Counted from the stretch's first letter, positions 12,092 to 25,707 are shown. The stretch: DNA of 64,000 nt from Lanius collurio (GCA_020086605.1 JACBWW010000017.1:21349573-21413572); one strand, 5' to 3'. Notes: generated by a model from the letters alone, not told the origin. Made by a program: numbers and translations.

Positions 12092-15000
12092 CATTTTAAG
12101 GGGACAGTATGCTTCTTTCCTGTATTCCAGGTTGATTCACTTTGGCAACTGCTAAAAATGTGCATTTTATTATTAACACCTTTTATCAATCCAGTGAGCA
12201 ATAGAAACAGCAACTCTACTCCAAAACCAGCCACATCTTGCAATAATTTATAAATGTCCTGTATTAAAAATAATACAGTTACTCAAGCTTTTTCAAAATG
12301 TCCCAGGGTAAGCAAATGCTTTTGTATTATTATTAGTTTTGACAAACCTGATTGTGTGCTGGCCATTGTTAAAGGGTTCTATCTGCCTCCAAACACAGTG
12401 AGAGACAAAGAATTTTTAATGAATTTAATTAAAACTTTATGTGGTTTATGGTGTTCACCTCCAGCTGGTGTGCCATTCTTCTCTGTTGAATGAAGTTTCC
12501 TCTAATGCATAATGATGTGTTTTATAAGAGGGATGTTTGAACCCCCTTCCTAGTAGCCCTGAGGTAGTTTCCATGGCATGACACAGTGGTGAAGTATTTA
12601 AAAGCAGGTTTCTTACACTTAAGTGAATTATGTATATGGCTAAATGCACAGGCATGGATGCATAGATATGAATCTTAAAATAAATTTAAGAATCTTTTTT
12701 CCCCCTTGAAACAGTCTTTGTGGGCTAGCTTTTGTGACCCATGCTGCTGAGCATTTGTCTGTACAAATGGCAAACTGACATGAAAGGGTCTTGTTACTTG
12801 ACTGCTTCTATTGGGGCTGGAAAGTTGAATGGTATGTTCTCCTTTGGTTAACACTCTGACATCTGTACCAGGCACAAGGTCCCGATATTGATGGGCACTC
12901 CTAGTGCTGCGGTAGTGAAAATGAACAATAACATGCAGATAGCCTCGTTAGCAAATGTTTCAGTGCATTTTATGAGACATGCTGAGACACTGCAACAAGC
13001 TGGGTCATTCCCATGGCTGGTTAGAGTTAGTGGAATTGTAGTCTTCTGAATCTCTTATGTGTTAGGGTTTTCACTCAGGGTCTCTAAAAAGAGCAGTGAC
13101 CTGCGTTCTTTTCCTGAAAGCTGTCAGTCAGTATTTCTTCAGTTGAGAAGTAAGCTCTTGCTAAAAGAGGTAGACTCTTCATTAAGTACTTTCTTTCCAA
13201 AATCTTAAGTCTGGGTGTGGCCAGACTGAAATACTGAGCTGTATTTTTGTGGTTCTTTGGATGGTGAGATCTCAGTTGTGCAAGAATCTTGAACAAGTTC
13301 TTCAGGGAGGGAATGAATGAAGCAAGATGTCTTGGACCAGAGGAATAGGACTTAGGAACAGCTCACATCTCTACAGGGAGTAGTGTGATCCCTGGAGAAG
13401 TGTCTGCAATGGAGGCTACAGACTTGCAGTGGTTTTGCAGAGACTGGAAAACTGAGATGAATGTTGAAAGGCATCTTCATAAATAATGTGTCTTGTTCTA
13501 ATAGTTGTGAGGAATTGGATAGGAAACTGGTTGCAAAATCACCCTCTTCCAGCATCGCCCTTTTATATCATTGGTCAACTCACTGAGGTGGTGAGAGACT
13601 TTTATACCATCTCATTGGAAGCTGCCTAAAAGAAGAGGCTTTCCAGGAGAATCAGTGTATCAGCTGGAAAACAAATAATTGTTGGTTACCTGGAGATAAG
13701 ACTATTCTCTTGGGAGGGGGGTTTCAGTGTTGAATCCACCTTTGATCTTTAAAACAATTTTCTAAATTTTTGCCAGTAGTAACAACAGTAAATCACCATA
13801 ATCTACTTTTTCCCCAACTGATGAAGAAAAAAAAATTATACTGGAGAGGACCAGTCACAAGCTAAATCTGGAAAAGTTTGGAGAAAACACTGAAAAATAT
13901 GACATTTGGCACTTGGTGGAATGACAAAGAGCTGAAGAGATGAAGGAGCATGAAAAGCTGAAGAATACCTCCTGGTTTATGAGGTTTCATGCCAAAGGTG
14001 TGAAAAAGAAAGTGTGATGAACAGAACAGGAAGGTGGATAAATACTAGATTGTAATGAATGAAGAAATAAAAAGGAATTAAATGAAGAAATAATTGGAAG
14101 AAAGCAAGGAAGTCCTGAAAACCACAAAGACATATTTGTATTTTCCTCAGAAATTAACAGGATGCTCCTGGAGGTAACAGAAGGAAAGAATATGAGGAGC
14201 TGACCCTCCTACATGGGAAAAAATCAGACCACAGACTAATGCATCATCTTGTTGCATTGCTCCTGATTCCAGATGCTCTGACTGCAGTCTCCAATGAAGC
14301 TTTGCTCATTAGAGCAAATCGAATAAGCTTGTTCTGGTCAGCTGCAGTGTACCCTTCAGGGAAGGTAGAGCTTCTGTCAGTAAACACAGGGAGCTCTTGG
14401 ACTAAATGTACCAGCAGCTGAGTGTCATGTTCTGTCCTTGGGGTCTGTTGTCGGCTGGTGGACTAGATTCTGTGCAGTGTAAACCACAGCAACTTATATT
14501 TAGTGTGAGTGTGGAGGTGGCAGTCTCAGAACTGTCACCCTGTGCATTGTGGTGTGGAAGTTTCTCTGGAGGCAGACGTAGCCACATGAAGGGAAGATCA
14601 CACAGCTGTAACAATGTAATAATTTCATCATACATCATGGGGTTATGCACTTCAGTACGCAGCGTCTACATCAGAGGCTCTGTAACTCATCTCCTGGTAA
14701 ATCTGTGCTGCTCTTTGCCTTTGGTTAATGCTGTCAAGCGGTCAAACTTTTAGGCATTGGTCTATATTCCTGTGGTCTCCAGCTCCAAAACAACATTATG
14801 TTTATCTAGTACCCTTTGTTCCTCGAGTTACTTTTGATAAGCAGTTTTGGGAACAAAGTAGAAGAAACCTGAGAAGGACTAAAGCTTGGGACTACAAGGG
14901 CTGAGTTTCAGCTGCGTACACCCATGACACACTGTTAGTGTTCCATCAGCCTGTGAACATTGGTGGTCTGACCGTGAACCAGTGGGTCCTTTGAAGCAGA

Positions 15001-15657
15001 AAGGCAGGGCCCTAAGGAAGTGTAGGAGTCTAGGTGCTGGTTGTAGTCTTGCTGTTAAAAAACAGAGAAGAAATCAAGCAGGAAAGAATTCAAATGACTG
15101 AAACCAAGGATTTGTTTCTGTGGTTTGTAGATACATTGCACAAAGGGGCTAATTAATAAAGGAGGAAGATGTGCGAGGGTCTGATTTGTAGCAGGTTTTA
15201 TTGGCACATGAAACCGCCACAGAAAAGAGGCTTGAAGAATGAGCTTAGTGTGAAAAAGGGGGCCTTTCTCAGTTCAGCTGAAGTGCAACACTGCCTGCCC
15301 TAGCCCTTATGCAGAGCAAGGACATTGTGGAAAATGGTGCTGCTGAGACCATTTTGATAGCAAGTCAAGGTAGCCAAGCACACATCCAAGGGTGTGCCAT
15401 AGGGTGCTTGTCCTTCAAGGTACATTTCTAGGTGACCCTTGTGGGAAGCTTCTGGATGGTTAAGGCCATTGCTGGATTTTGGAAGCAAATCTGTGCACAT
15501 ACATTCATAACTGTTGGCAGGACAATAGTGGAGAGCAGAAACAGGAAATCTGTCCCACTTACTCTTTTGCCTGATTTAGGGAGTTATTGAAGCAAAAAGT
15601 GGTTTAGAGACAGAGTGGTCATTAGCAGGTATTGTACATCCCTGTCTGTATATACAA
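12092..15657. other. Non-coding sequence with a purine-rich block
   Basis: Apart from the A/G-rich block at 13820-14215, this is ordinary AT-rich DNA. The longest open frame is 115 codons (14406-14753, +), with no recognisable domain and an opposing frame of 82 codons on the other strand. Confidence 0.65.
13820..14215 (+). other. Purine-rich (A/G) stretch of about 400 bp
   Basis: The + strand is dominated by A and G, with many GAAGAAA, AAAGAG and GGAAG words. All + frames are broken by stops, so a lysine/glutamate-rich coding region is not supported as it stands. It could be a decayed coding copy or simple strand-biased intronic DNA. Confidence 0.45.
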
Positions 15658-15750
15658 ATCATAGAATAATGGAATTGTTAAGGTTGGAAAAGATCTCTAG
15701 GATCCTCAAGTCTAACCACCAACCCTGTAGCACTGCCTTGTTCACTATTA
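15658..15750 (-). mobile_element. CR1: CR1 LINE, short 3' end fragment
   Basis: The + strand shows ATCATAGAATAATGGAATTG, GGTTGGAAAAGATCTCTAGG, 'ATCCTCAAGTCTAACCACC' and 'GTAGCACTGCCTTGTTCACTA'. This is the reverse complement of the terminal 90 bp or so of a CR1 element. No coding part of the LINE remains. Confidence 0.88.
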
Positions 15751-17239
15751 ATCTGTGTGTACATAGATTGATGTCATTTTAGGGTGAAATGGGGATGTTT
15801 TGATGAAAAATATGGACAAATAGTAAGATACACTCTAGATATCCTTTAAGTGTTCTCGGATTGGAAACACTGATTCTGTCAGAATATTAAGAGAATCTTA
15901 TAAAGATGAAAAATAATAGAAACAGACATACAAAATAATGGACACTTAATAAATCTGCCTGTATTTTTCCTTGTCTCTGGCTTCAGGCCAGATTGACTGT
16001 GTGTGGAATGTCCTTAAAATCATAAGCAAATTATGCCATATTTTCTTCAGACGAAATATGAGATTTGCCTCCTATATCTCCCTTAGATGCTCCAAAAGCC
16101 CTGGATCAAAGCCCACAGAATCTCACCTGAGGAGAAATCTGAATGTGGATAATTATGCAGGAAGCTATGAGCACTTTTATGTTTTAGCTTCATTTACTAT
16201 TTAAGTAGAAGTTAAAATGAAATAAAAAGATGTATCATGTCTTATCTTGACAGGTTTTTTTTCTTTGTTTTGGAATCCAATATTCACACTGTTTCCAAAG
16301 ACATAATGGAAAATTTTATGTAGAGTTAGTTTAAATCTTTCCTCCAGTAGTCTTTATAGTGAAAAGTCTCTCTTTGAAAAGCAAAATTTTATACAAAGCT
16401 TGCCAGTATTGTCAAAGTGACACACTTTTTGGTGACCTTCGCTAAATCTGCATAAATTTCTGTCACTTTTGATTATTTCTTTCTGCAGTTTAGAAAGTAC
16501 TTTAGAAATTACTGTTCTATCTCTGCCCATGTGATTAGCAAAATTCATGAACATTTCCTTTCTTGAGGGCAAACTTTTCTGTCCTATACTTGCCCATCCT
16601 GAAAAACAGACTTCAGCTTTGAGCCCTTTGACCCTCTTGGTGATTTCAGTGAAGGGACAGCAGGAGGTATTTGAGCCAGGAAGCGGTACAGGAGAAGATA
16701 TAATTCACTTTCTGAAGGATATAAATCAGTTATCCATGATAAGGATGGGTATGACACATCCAGGATATGAGTCAGCCAATGTTTGTTTGATCAACACACT
16801 TCTTTGGTCACCTTGCCTTGAATGGCACTTGCTATGTCCTACTAACCTCCTGTAGATGTGTGTCAGGCAGCAATAACAATTCCATTCTTGGACTCTAGCG
16901 GAGAAATCCTTGCTGAAGCCAGTTACAAAATATCTGTTGATAAAACTGAGATCAAGATATTATTTCAGTGTTTTAAATCTCATATATAGCTGGGCTGCTT
17001 TACAGCTTTGTTCTAGACCATAAATCACATTTACAGTAGCTTTAATGCCCTTCTCCACTCCAGTGCTGTATAAGACAGCTTCAGTGTACCTGAATGTGAG
17101 GCCAGAACAATTTGCATTCATTTGAATGACTTTGCCTGAAGTGATAGCCATTTGAAGCATGATCCCCTAGAGGCAAATCAGCAATGTAGCCTGAGATCTC
17201 TGCCCACTGCCCACCCAAGGCCCACCATCCCATTCCCAG
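15751..17239. other. Non-coding sequence, no gene seen
   Basis: This is unique-looking AT-rich DNA between two CR1 fragments of opposite orientation. No exon, RNA gene or further repeat is recognised. Confidence 0.65.
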
Positions 17240-17379
17240 GCCAGCTTAGTTAGGTTCTGCCTGGCTGCATTCCTCTGTAACTTGCTCTAGGTGTCCCTGC
17301 TTTGGCAGGAGAGCTGGACTGGGTGATCTCCAGAGATGCCTTCCAACCCTCTGTATTCTGTGACTGTGATTCTGTGATG
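17240..17379 (+). mobile_element. CR1: CR1 LINE, 3' end fragment in sense orientation
   Basis: This copy reads in sense: 'GCCTGGCTGCATTCCTCTGT', 'AACTTGCTCTAGGTGTCCCT', 'GGACTGGGTGATCTCCAGAG', 'TGCCTTCCAACCCTCTGTAT', then the terminal ATTCTGTGA-type units at 17355-17379. It is the only clearly sense-strand CR1 in the window. The left boundary is uncertain and could reach about 17165. Confidence 0.88.
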
Positions 17380-17786
17380 AGAAGTCTAGCCTAGAATTTG
17401 TTCGTGTTACATGGTACTGTGCAGGGAACGTGGAAATCACCCATATTACTGAAGGAAGTTGTTTGGTGGACTCTGAGCCTACAACACACAGTAAGAACAT
17501 CAACAAGTGTCAGGCTTGGTAGGGAACTTCAGGCTTGCTCTCAGTGCACCACTGATTCATTGCAGTGGTCATAGTTTACAACGTGGATGAATGGAGAAAG
17601 GCAGGCATGTAAAATGATTAAAGTGCTGATTGTTCTGCAGCCTCAGGCTGACTCGGGAGAGGATGGTCTCTTTGCCTTGCTGCTGGGATCTCCTGCTTTA
17701 TTGAGGTAGATGTGCATGTGCTCCTTATCATTACTGGTGGTGTGTTCTGGAGTTGTTATAAATATACTCATTTGGGGTCAGAATTT

Positions 17787-17804
17787 AAAAAAAAAAAAAA
17801 AAAA
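17787..17804 (+). repeat. Poly-A tract (18 A)
   Basis: Eighteen consecutive A. The upstream 100 bp has no polyadenylation signal or coding similarity, so a processed pseudogene tail is not supported. Confidence 0.9.
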
Positions 17805-20800
17805 GTGGTCACTCTGATTTGTTGTAATGATGGTGTGCTGTCTGCAGTGTGTCATTTTCCTTACCCTTGTAGTGGGATAACATGCAATTAGAGACTGATG
17901 TCAGCCTGTAAAACTTTGGTGTAAAATTTTGGTCGCACCAAAATACCATACTTCTTAACAAAGCTGGCAGACATGTCCTTTGGCAGCAGCTGCTTGCCAT
18001 GTGATTTAAAACTTCCTGTCACTATAATTGATGTGTTTTTATTCTTTCCACTTCCTGAAGCCTGATCAGAATTAAAATTGCTGTTGGAATTTCCTGTCAA
18101 AGCAACTCATTTATTCGCCGAGCGCTGCACTGACAGTACTTTGATTGGACATTGCCTTCAGCTATTCTCGGGCAGAGAGATTGCTGTGAATTATGCTCCT
18201 TGCCCAGGTTTGACTTCCCTGCATGCCACATCTGCAAATATATACAGATTGTCCATCATGTGGTAACCTTGTCCTAATGAAAACTCCACATGTAAAATGT
18301 TAGATTTGAATATCAAACTAGGCCACCTGCTGGGGCCCTGGCTTTTGTGTTTATTTAGGAAACCCCAGAGTTCTTCAACTGATTGTCTCACCATATAGCT
18401 TTCATGTTACCTACCAAAAAGATCTCTGCTATATTTCTACACTGAAAATTTAGTTCCTTTTAATATTTCCTTTAGAAAAAGCTAATGTTTGTGTGAGATT
18501 TTCTTTAATTTTCTGCTTCAGTATGCTGCCTGCATTCCTTCCCAGAGGTGGCTGTGTTGTGCTGCCATGTGGCAGTTCTCAGTTCACTGCAGAGTTTGTG
18601 CTGGGCTTTGCAAACATCCAGGGTGGAAGAGTCTGTGTAGATACAAGTTGTACTTATTTGCAGTGTGAGTGCAATGAGGTGGTAACTCTGTCCATTAGGA
18701 GAATAAGCTGTTAAATCCACTGTTGGATGAATCATTCAGTTACTCCATTTGTAACTTTGTTTTCCTGTTAGAGCTGCTTAGAGAATTGCAGGTTATTTTG
18801 GGAAGCCTAATAATGGGTAAGTATTGGATTGTTCTTCAGTTATAGCTGACACAAAGTCATTGTCACCTCAGAGTAGAATAGATATAATGATACTTACTTA
18901 ACTGCTTTTGTAAAGTGTTTTGATAACCTAGGTTTGAAAGGTACTTACAATCCTGTGAATTATTACTATTATTGTTAGAGGCAATATATTATTTTTAAAG
19001 TTCTAACCTACATTATTTTGAGGGTGTAGTGGGAATCTAAATATTCACGTGCAGGCTCTTTCCCTTGGCCAAACTGAGTGCAAAATACTCTTCCAATATT
19101 TTAAGGAAATGCCCGTGACTGCTTTGGCTGGTAGTTGTGGTACAAGGCTGTAAGCAGCCATCTTTGATTCACGCTCTACCTGCAGCTGGAAACAGCTCCC
19201 ACCAGACCCTGGTTGTGGTGTAAGCTACTGTTGCATATTTATTAAATCTACCATTTATCCTACATAAAAATAAAGAAACAACAGCAACAAAAAAAACCAA
19301 ACAAAACTTTTTTTTTTTTCCCAAATAGTTGCCCTAAGAAAATACTTGTCTTATATTCACCATGTTTTCTTTGTGATCAGGAACTTGGACTTTTTATTTA
19401 ACACACAGACGGGTAAACAGCATGCCTCCTTCAAACCTCTGCAGTGCCTATAGGAATAGAATAGTGTCCCTGGACTTTCTAGCTGAAGAAATGGGAATGA
19501 GGAAGCAGGTGTTTTATGATGATGGGAGAGGACAGTTAAAAGGGAGGAACTGTGAAAGAGTGGGTTACAGAGGAACAGAGGTTCAAGGATGGATGGTAGA
19601 GAAGCAAAGGAAGTGCCTTTTTACAGCTCACAGGCAAAATGTTAGGTCATCTTTGAATTCAGAGTCACTCTGCATTTAGATAAATATGATATGTAGGAGA
19701 AAATACTGAATTATGGGTCTGAAAGAAGATGGAAAAAAAAGCTAAAAAGTCTTTAAGAGAAATGTCCAGCTGTGGTAGGCAGGAGCATTGTCAGGACTGT
19801 AAAGTTTCGCTGACCATGGGATATAGTCAGAAAACTGGAAAAGTGGTAATTTAGTGAAGGAAAGCAAAAGTGGAATCCTACTTGGAAAGTAAAATTGGCT
19901 CTTACTCTGAAGGTCATAAGGATATGACTGCTATTGACTCATTTTAGTGCAGAATTTAAGGAAGACTCTAGCTATTCAAAGCTGGTCCTCTGAACAGGGC
20001 TGGCTGGATGAAACCTCTCAGTAAAGGGAGAATTACAGGGATCTACATATGTAGATCATGCGGCATGGCAGCAGGAGCTCTGCTGGCCAGTCCTTAACAG
20101 CAGAGGTAAAGCCAGGACAGCTGATCAAGGCAGAGGGAAAATCACATTTAAAGAGTTTCCCCAGGTCACTTACCCTAAGTAGACACCAGTTTCTCTTTGG
20201 GAAGAATGAGGCTGCACATTGCAACCTGTCCAACAAGAGAGGCTCAAAGTGAGTCCCTGGCTCTGGGCTGGACTCCTGCCTGTGGTGCACAGCAAGGGGG
20301 GAGCATGGGCAGACTTCTGAAAAGGAAGGGAAAGGATAGTCAAAGTGAGTTCAGTTCTCCTGATGTGGGTTGTGTTTGTTTTTCTTTCAGGAGAGAGGCC
20401 AGGATAAAGAGAGAAGTATAATAAAAAACACAAACAAATACACTCAGTGTGCTGCTTCTTCAGCTGCCACGTCAGCCCAGCTGTAAATGCCCAGTGCAGG
20501 AAGAAGCCAAACCAACAGTGCCGAAGGCTCCAGGAAAGACAAAATGCTGACACAACAGTATCTGAGTTCCCAACTGATTTCAATCACTAGATAAATATCA
20601 GTTTCAACCCTAAATGATATTCTCAAGTAATTGTCCAATGCCCAGTTGGGCTGGATTGGTGTTCCTCTGGAACTAGCTCAGGCCAACTTTAACTGCTTGA
20701 GAGTGCGTGGCCAAGAGCAGACTTATGTGCTGGAGCCTGAAATGCCATTAAACAGGCTGTAGTCGAGAGGACAAAATGCCTCGTGTGTTTAGTCTAATAC

Positions 20801-21798
20801 ACCATGGGACTTGTTTGCTACAGTTACAGTATTAAAGCTGCAATTATAGCCAGTGAACCGCAGATGTACTGTAGCCATAGGGTTTAAAGGGGGTGTTATT
20901 GCAGTAGAAACCACCCCCGGTAGGTTATAAGTTCAAAGGGTCATTTCTCCCTCTCTGTTTAATCCTATACTCAAGCCTACAGATTTCTTAGTAATCATCA
21001 TCAGGTATTGAACATCTCAACCTGTTTTATGTAGGTCCCTTTGGTTTCTTTTCAGTTTTTCGTTTCTGATTCAGAAGAAAGATGATAGCTTAATGCTTGC
21101 AAATGACCCTGCAGTCAGTATTTAGTGCCCAGTGCAAACAGAATACCATTTTTATGATGTGCTGGTTAGATAGAGGTATGCCACCCTGCAGCAATACTGG
21201 GTTGCAGTTCTCAGTAAATAGTGATGTTGGTGCTTTGTACTTGAGTCGAGATGGAAAATCACAGCAGAAAACATGGATTTGGGCACAGGAAAGAACAAAA
21301 AGTAACCTCTTTGAGACAATGTCAGTACAATACATTTGAAGATGGTATTAAAGTATGCTCTTTTATTAATTATTAAAACATAGGTCTAGGTTTTCTGACC
21401 TTGTTAGCCATTGCATGCTGGCAGTCTTTATGGCACTGGTCTGAACACACACCTTTTGCTAATAGGTGTCAAGTCTAGATTTGAAGTGATTGAAGAAAAA
21501 TATCAAAAGTCATATACTTTTTCCTCCCTGTGCTTGACAGACAAAATTTCATATTGAACCTAAAAGAGATGATAGCTGAGTATTGACTTTCCATTTTAGC
21601 AGTGAGCATAACAATTTTTTTTCTTCTGATTAAGCAGGACTGTAATGGTTACCATGTAGGAAAATATAGGTAATATTAAACTGAAATATGTCTGTCTAGG
21701 GATCCATTCATTTCCCCAAAATAGCTAGTTTCTATTTATATATGAATGTCTGTATGTTTATATATATTTAAATGCCCCATTTGCTACACTGGTTTTAG

Positions 21799-21830
21799 CT
21801 TCTTGTTAGCATCACTTCTTGTTAGCATGA
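21799..21830 (+). repeat. Tandem duplication, 16-bp unit x2
   Basis: CTTCTTGTTAGCATCA at 21799-21814 is followed by CTTCTTGTTAGCATGA at 21815-21830, one mismatch. Confidence 0.88.
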
Positions 21831-23019
21831 TGTTCTACAGCACAAGGCAGCTGGAAAAGTGAAACATGTGTTCAAGAATTTATGCAGTGTCTTTCTTTCA
21901 TTAAGAGAACTAACAATAATAGGTGCATATTATAAGTTAGCAGTGCTAAGCAGTATGTTACAGCCATGTCTGACAGACATGTTGTTTACATTCATATTTT
22001 ATATTGGTGAAACTGTAGCTTTTTTATCAACATGACATTTTTCAAATGCAATATTTATACCTCTTCTTCCATACAGAGGAAATTTAGTCGTCTGAAAACA
22101 TGATATGTTTTAAATACACTTGTCTCCTTTTCAGTTAGAAAATATTTCCGCTTATTTCCCCAGCAAAATATGTAAGTCAGCATGCTCTGTATTCCAGGCC
22201 TTCTGTTAATTAATGAGGGGAAAATTTCTCACCTCGTACTAACAATAACCCATCTTATTTTAACACGGCTGAAACCTCTGTGGGTGTGTGCAACCCTCCC
22301 TTGTTGCCCTTAGCACTTTCTTTGGGCTGCATGCACCATCATTTTGCATGTACTGCCTCTGACAGTGTCAGTGGGAGTTGTTCACATCCTACCATTTTTC
22401 CCAGTGGAATATCCTTGCCTAAACTGGCTGAACTGTGATCTCTGTGGTCCTCAGAGACAGCTAAAAATACAAAATCTTTTCTTATATACATATACCCCAG
22501 GGAGATGGTGTGATTATGAGCTCCAAAGTCTAACTACATTTCATGTGAAATGAATATATATGTGGCTTTAAAAGACATCTCTGACACTAAAGCAAACAAA
22601 TAAACAAGCAGTTAACCTATCTGAATATTCTGTCCTTAAAGAAAGCTACCTTGCATGCAGTAAAATCCATTGTGGTCTACAATCAACAGTGCAATATGCA
22701 GATGATATTTGGTAACATAAATGCCAGCCTGGATCAAATCTCAGATCCATCCAGTAGAGTACTTTTATTTTCAACAACATCAGAATGAGGTATTTCAGAG
22801 AAATGTTTCAGCAGCTGAGAGCAGGCAGAGGTGGATAATTCCTCCCTCTTTTCATCACACTCAGAAAAGATCTCTCTTAGTAAATTGAGATTGCTTTAAA
22901 TCCTGAAGCATAAGGTTTCAGTTTTGTTCCCATACTCTTCCTTTAAGCATTAACTATTACAAGCCTGGATATTACTACTGTTTCAGTACATGCTTATGCT
23001 CTCATAAGACCATAACCCC

Positions 23020-23250
23020 AGTAACATCCTGTCATAACGAGCTCCAAGGTCCAATTACACCTTCTTTAAAAAAAGTATTTCCTCTCAAGTTTGAATTTGC
23101 TGCTGTTCAGTTGTACAGACTGTTCTCTTGTTCTTGTACAGTGCAATAGGAATTTCAAGCTACAGCTTAGGAGATTTGTGTTGTAGATACACTAGTACCT
23201 GAAACATGTCCTTATCATAGGCTGCCTCTCCAAATATTACAAGGATTTCT
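23020..23250 (-). mobile_element. Ancient CR1-like LINE remnant
   Basis: The + strand carries, in order, 'AACATCCTGTCATAACGAGC', 'TCCAAGGTCCAATTACACC', 'AAAAAAAGTATTTCCTCTCA', 'GTTTGAATTTGCTGCTGTTC' and 'TCTCTTGTTCTTGTACAGTG'. This follows the layout of an old amniote CR1 subfamily also seen in turtles and crocodilians, in reverse complement. Similarity is weak after about 23160. Orientation and family are inferred from remembered patterns, and the copy is much more decayed than the other CR1 pieces. Confidence 0.5.
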
Positions 23251-24416
23251 CTTCTTCACCAGTGGATCAAATCCATGTAGACTAAACTAGGAAGAGACAA
23301 AATTCACCTCTTGTAAGGATAGAGTGAGAATGCTAATGCCCAGCAGGGACTGCTCACTGGCCCAGTGGTTATTTAGAGGGACTCTCCTAACATTTCACCA
23401 GAAGCACCTAGCAAAGACTTCAGTGGAAGCTGTGTTTCTCGCTGTCTGAGCCAGACCCTTCTAAGACCCCAACTGCAGCCTGATCCCTGAATGCAGCATC
23501 TGTCTTACCCAGCTTGCTATGGAGTTCTTTGTTTCTCTTGGTTGCTGGAGTTGCCTGAAGAATCTAAGGTGAGATGAGCTGTCTTTAGGAGATGCCAGTT
23601 TCAGCCTGTTGACTACATGGAGAACCCAGATTGTTCTGGACTGAATGCAGGAAGGAGCAAACCCACCCATGTCAGCAAGCAGCAGCTGTGGACGACACAG
23701 CGGGTCACTTGCCCACAAAGACAGCCACGTATGACACATTGTCTGACAGGCTCTGCAGCAGACAAAGTATTGGGAAGATGCTTTGGGAAGGAGAACATAC
23801 CCATGCAGCTGGCTATGTGCTTACTTTCCAGTGGTCAAAGTTGTCTTCCACATTTAGATGGTGTAACTAAAACTATGCAGATCCCTGATTACTTCCTATC
23901 TCATGAAATTGCAGGTTGTAGCAACGCTTCTCTTTTGCTGTGCTTATGTTTCATCAAGCTTTCAAAAAATACTAGGTCACAAGATAGAAATAACTCCACA
24001 TATTTTAGATCTTTATTAATGTGTAATTCAGAGTCTATTTTAGAAGAATGTTTGTGTCTGTTGATGACGAGCTGATGTGATCATTAGATTTCTTCTCTAC
24101 ATTGGCAAGCTTTTTGAAATCCTGAAGAGGAATTTTGTGACTGTGCATATTCAAGAATTTCTGTCAGTAATTACACAAAAATTTACTTGAACAAATTTAG
24201 TAAAGAAATAGTAAAATGTACAAACAGTACAGAGTGAGCGCAGCTTGTCATTTTTGTGGGGTTAAGGCAATTCAGTAATTCAAATGGCGAATGTATGAGC
24301 ATGCAGACAGGTTGGTAGACTGTTGCATTATCTTAAAGGAGGTAAGTAAATAAAACGGACCTGTTCAGTATTATTACTACACTTAAAAGAAAGGTTGGAA
24401 ATTAGCAGGAACTAGC

Positions 24417-24431
24417 AAAAAAAAAAAAAAG
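24417..24431 (+). repeat. Poly-A tract (15 A)
   Basis: Fifteen consecutive A in otherwise featureless sequence. Comparable 14-nt runs are at 38371-38384 (A) and 45920-45933 (T). Confidence 0.88.
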
Positions 24432-25707
24432 GACAATGGCTTTGGTGCTTGCATAGCTTTGTAGACTGATTTTCTGTGTAATACACTTTTGGTTCCGCTG
24501 TGGAGAATGTGATATTTTTGCACGTTTTAGTCTCTGCAGTAAAATCTGCATTTCTCTACATGCAAAATGTGACTTTCAATTATTCTGCACTTCTTATTCT
24601 ACCAGAAAATTACACACTTCTTCTGGATTTGAAAATGATATGATTTCATTAATTAAGTTAATTTTTACCTGGATGTACAAACTGAACACAATTGACCCAT
24701 ATAACATTATCCCAATTCTCGGTAAACTTTTCCTCTATTTTATCTGGTTTTGCTGTTGTTAGACTCTCAATCATATTTGCACTGTCTGCATTTTTATGGA
24801 GTTCAGCAGTCAGCTCCCTTGTGTTGCTCATTTAGACCTATGGAATGTACCCTAATTTCAGTAACACTGAGATAAAATGGGATTTCAGGAAATGCTTATG
24901 TGGTCAAATGGCTTTGACACATGTACATGACAATGGGAGAGCTGTTTCTGGCAAGTGGCTCTGCCAACAGTCCATACTATCTGACCATTACTTTGGGCCT
25001 GATAACAATGAAATATAATTCTCTCTGATGAGAATATGGAGGGAAAAAGGACCCACAAATGTCACTCACACTACTCAATGATCTGCTGAATAATGCATGG
25101 CTGCTAGAATACCATGGAGATGCAGATTATAGAAGCAAAAAGAGAAAGGCAGCACCTCTCCAAGAGGAACCCAGGGTTCTGGATGGCATCCTGCTAGGAC
25201 TCAGCCAGATTTAGAGACACTTAAAAAACATGTAATGGGCACTGTGAATGCTACCTTTATAAATTTAGACTGATTGTAATGGCCATAAAAATGGACAGTC
25301 CTTGTACATCTGACCCTTACTATTACAAACGTCTATTCTGTTAATTGGTGCTCTTGGGATGAGGAGGGCCTTATGCCATTCACTCCCCTGCAGTGAAGGG
25401 CTCCCAGAGCCCAGCTCTGAGTAGGTCCTCTTTGCTGGAAAGGAATGCAGGACTGGGAGAAAGAGTTTTCTGAGATGAATTGTAGTTGTTTCCAGCCGGA
25501 ATCTGGCATTATTTTCTGCCATTAAAATAAAAACAGCTGAATTAGTTTCTGGATGTGAATTCTTTTGGTGCACTAAAAATCTCAGCTGTCTCAAGCCAAC
25601 CATTATTCTGAGGCCGTTATGGAGATACAACAGAGGAAAAGGTACAATAGATTGATTCTGCATCCCCCCCAGTTAGTTCCTTGGGAGATAATATTAGCTA
25701 CAGTAAT

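Larger units (their letters stand above)
17380..23019. other. Non-coding sequence with two possible conserved elements
   Basis: No exon is supported. Two stretches, 17990-18260 and 20740-20960, have balanced composition, retained CpGs and clusters of transcription-factor-like words. They resemble conserved non-coding elements in texture only. An A-rich/T-rich tract lies at 19265-19320. Confidence 0.6.

Noticed and set aside
23617..24075. 152-codon open frame on +
   Set aside because: No domain, no plausible start or splice context, competing frames on both strands, and composition like surrounding intronic DNA.
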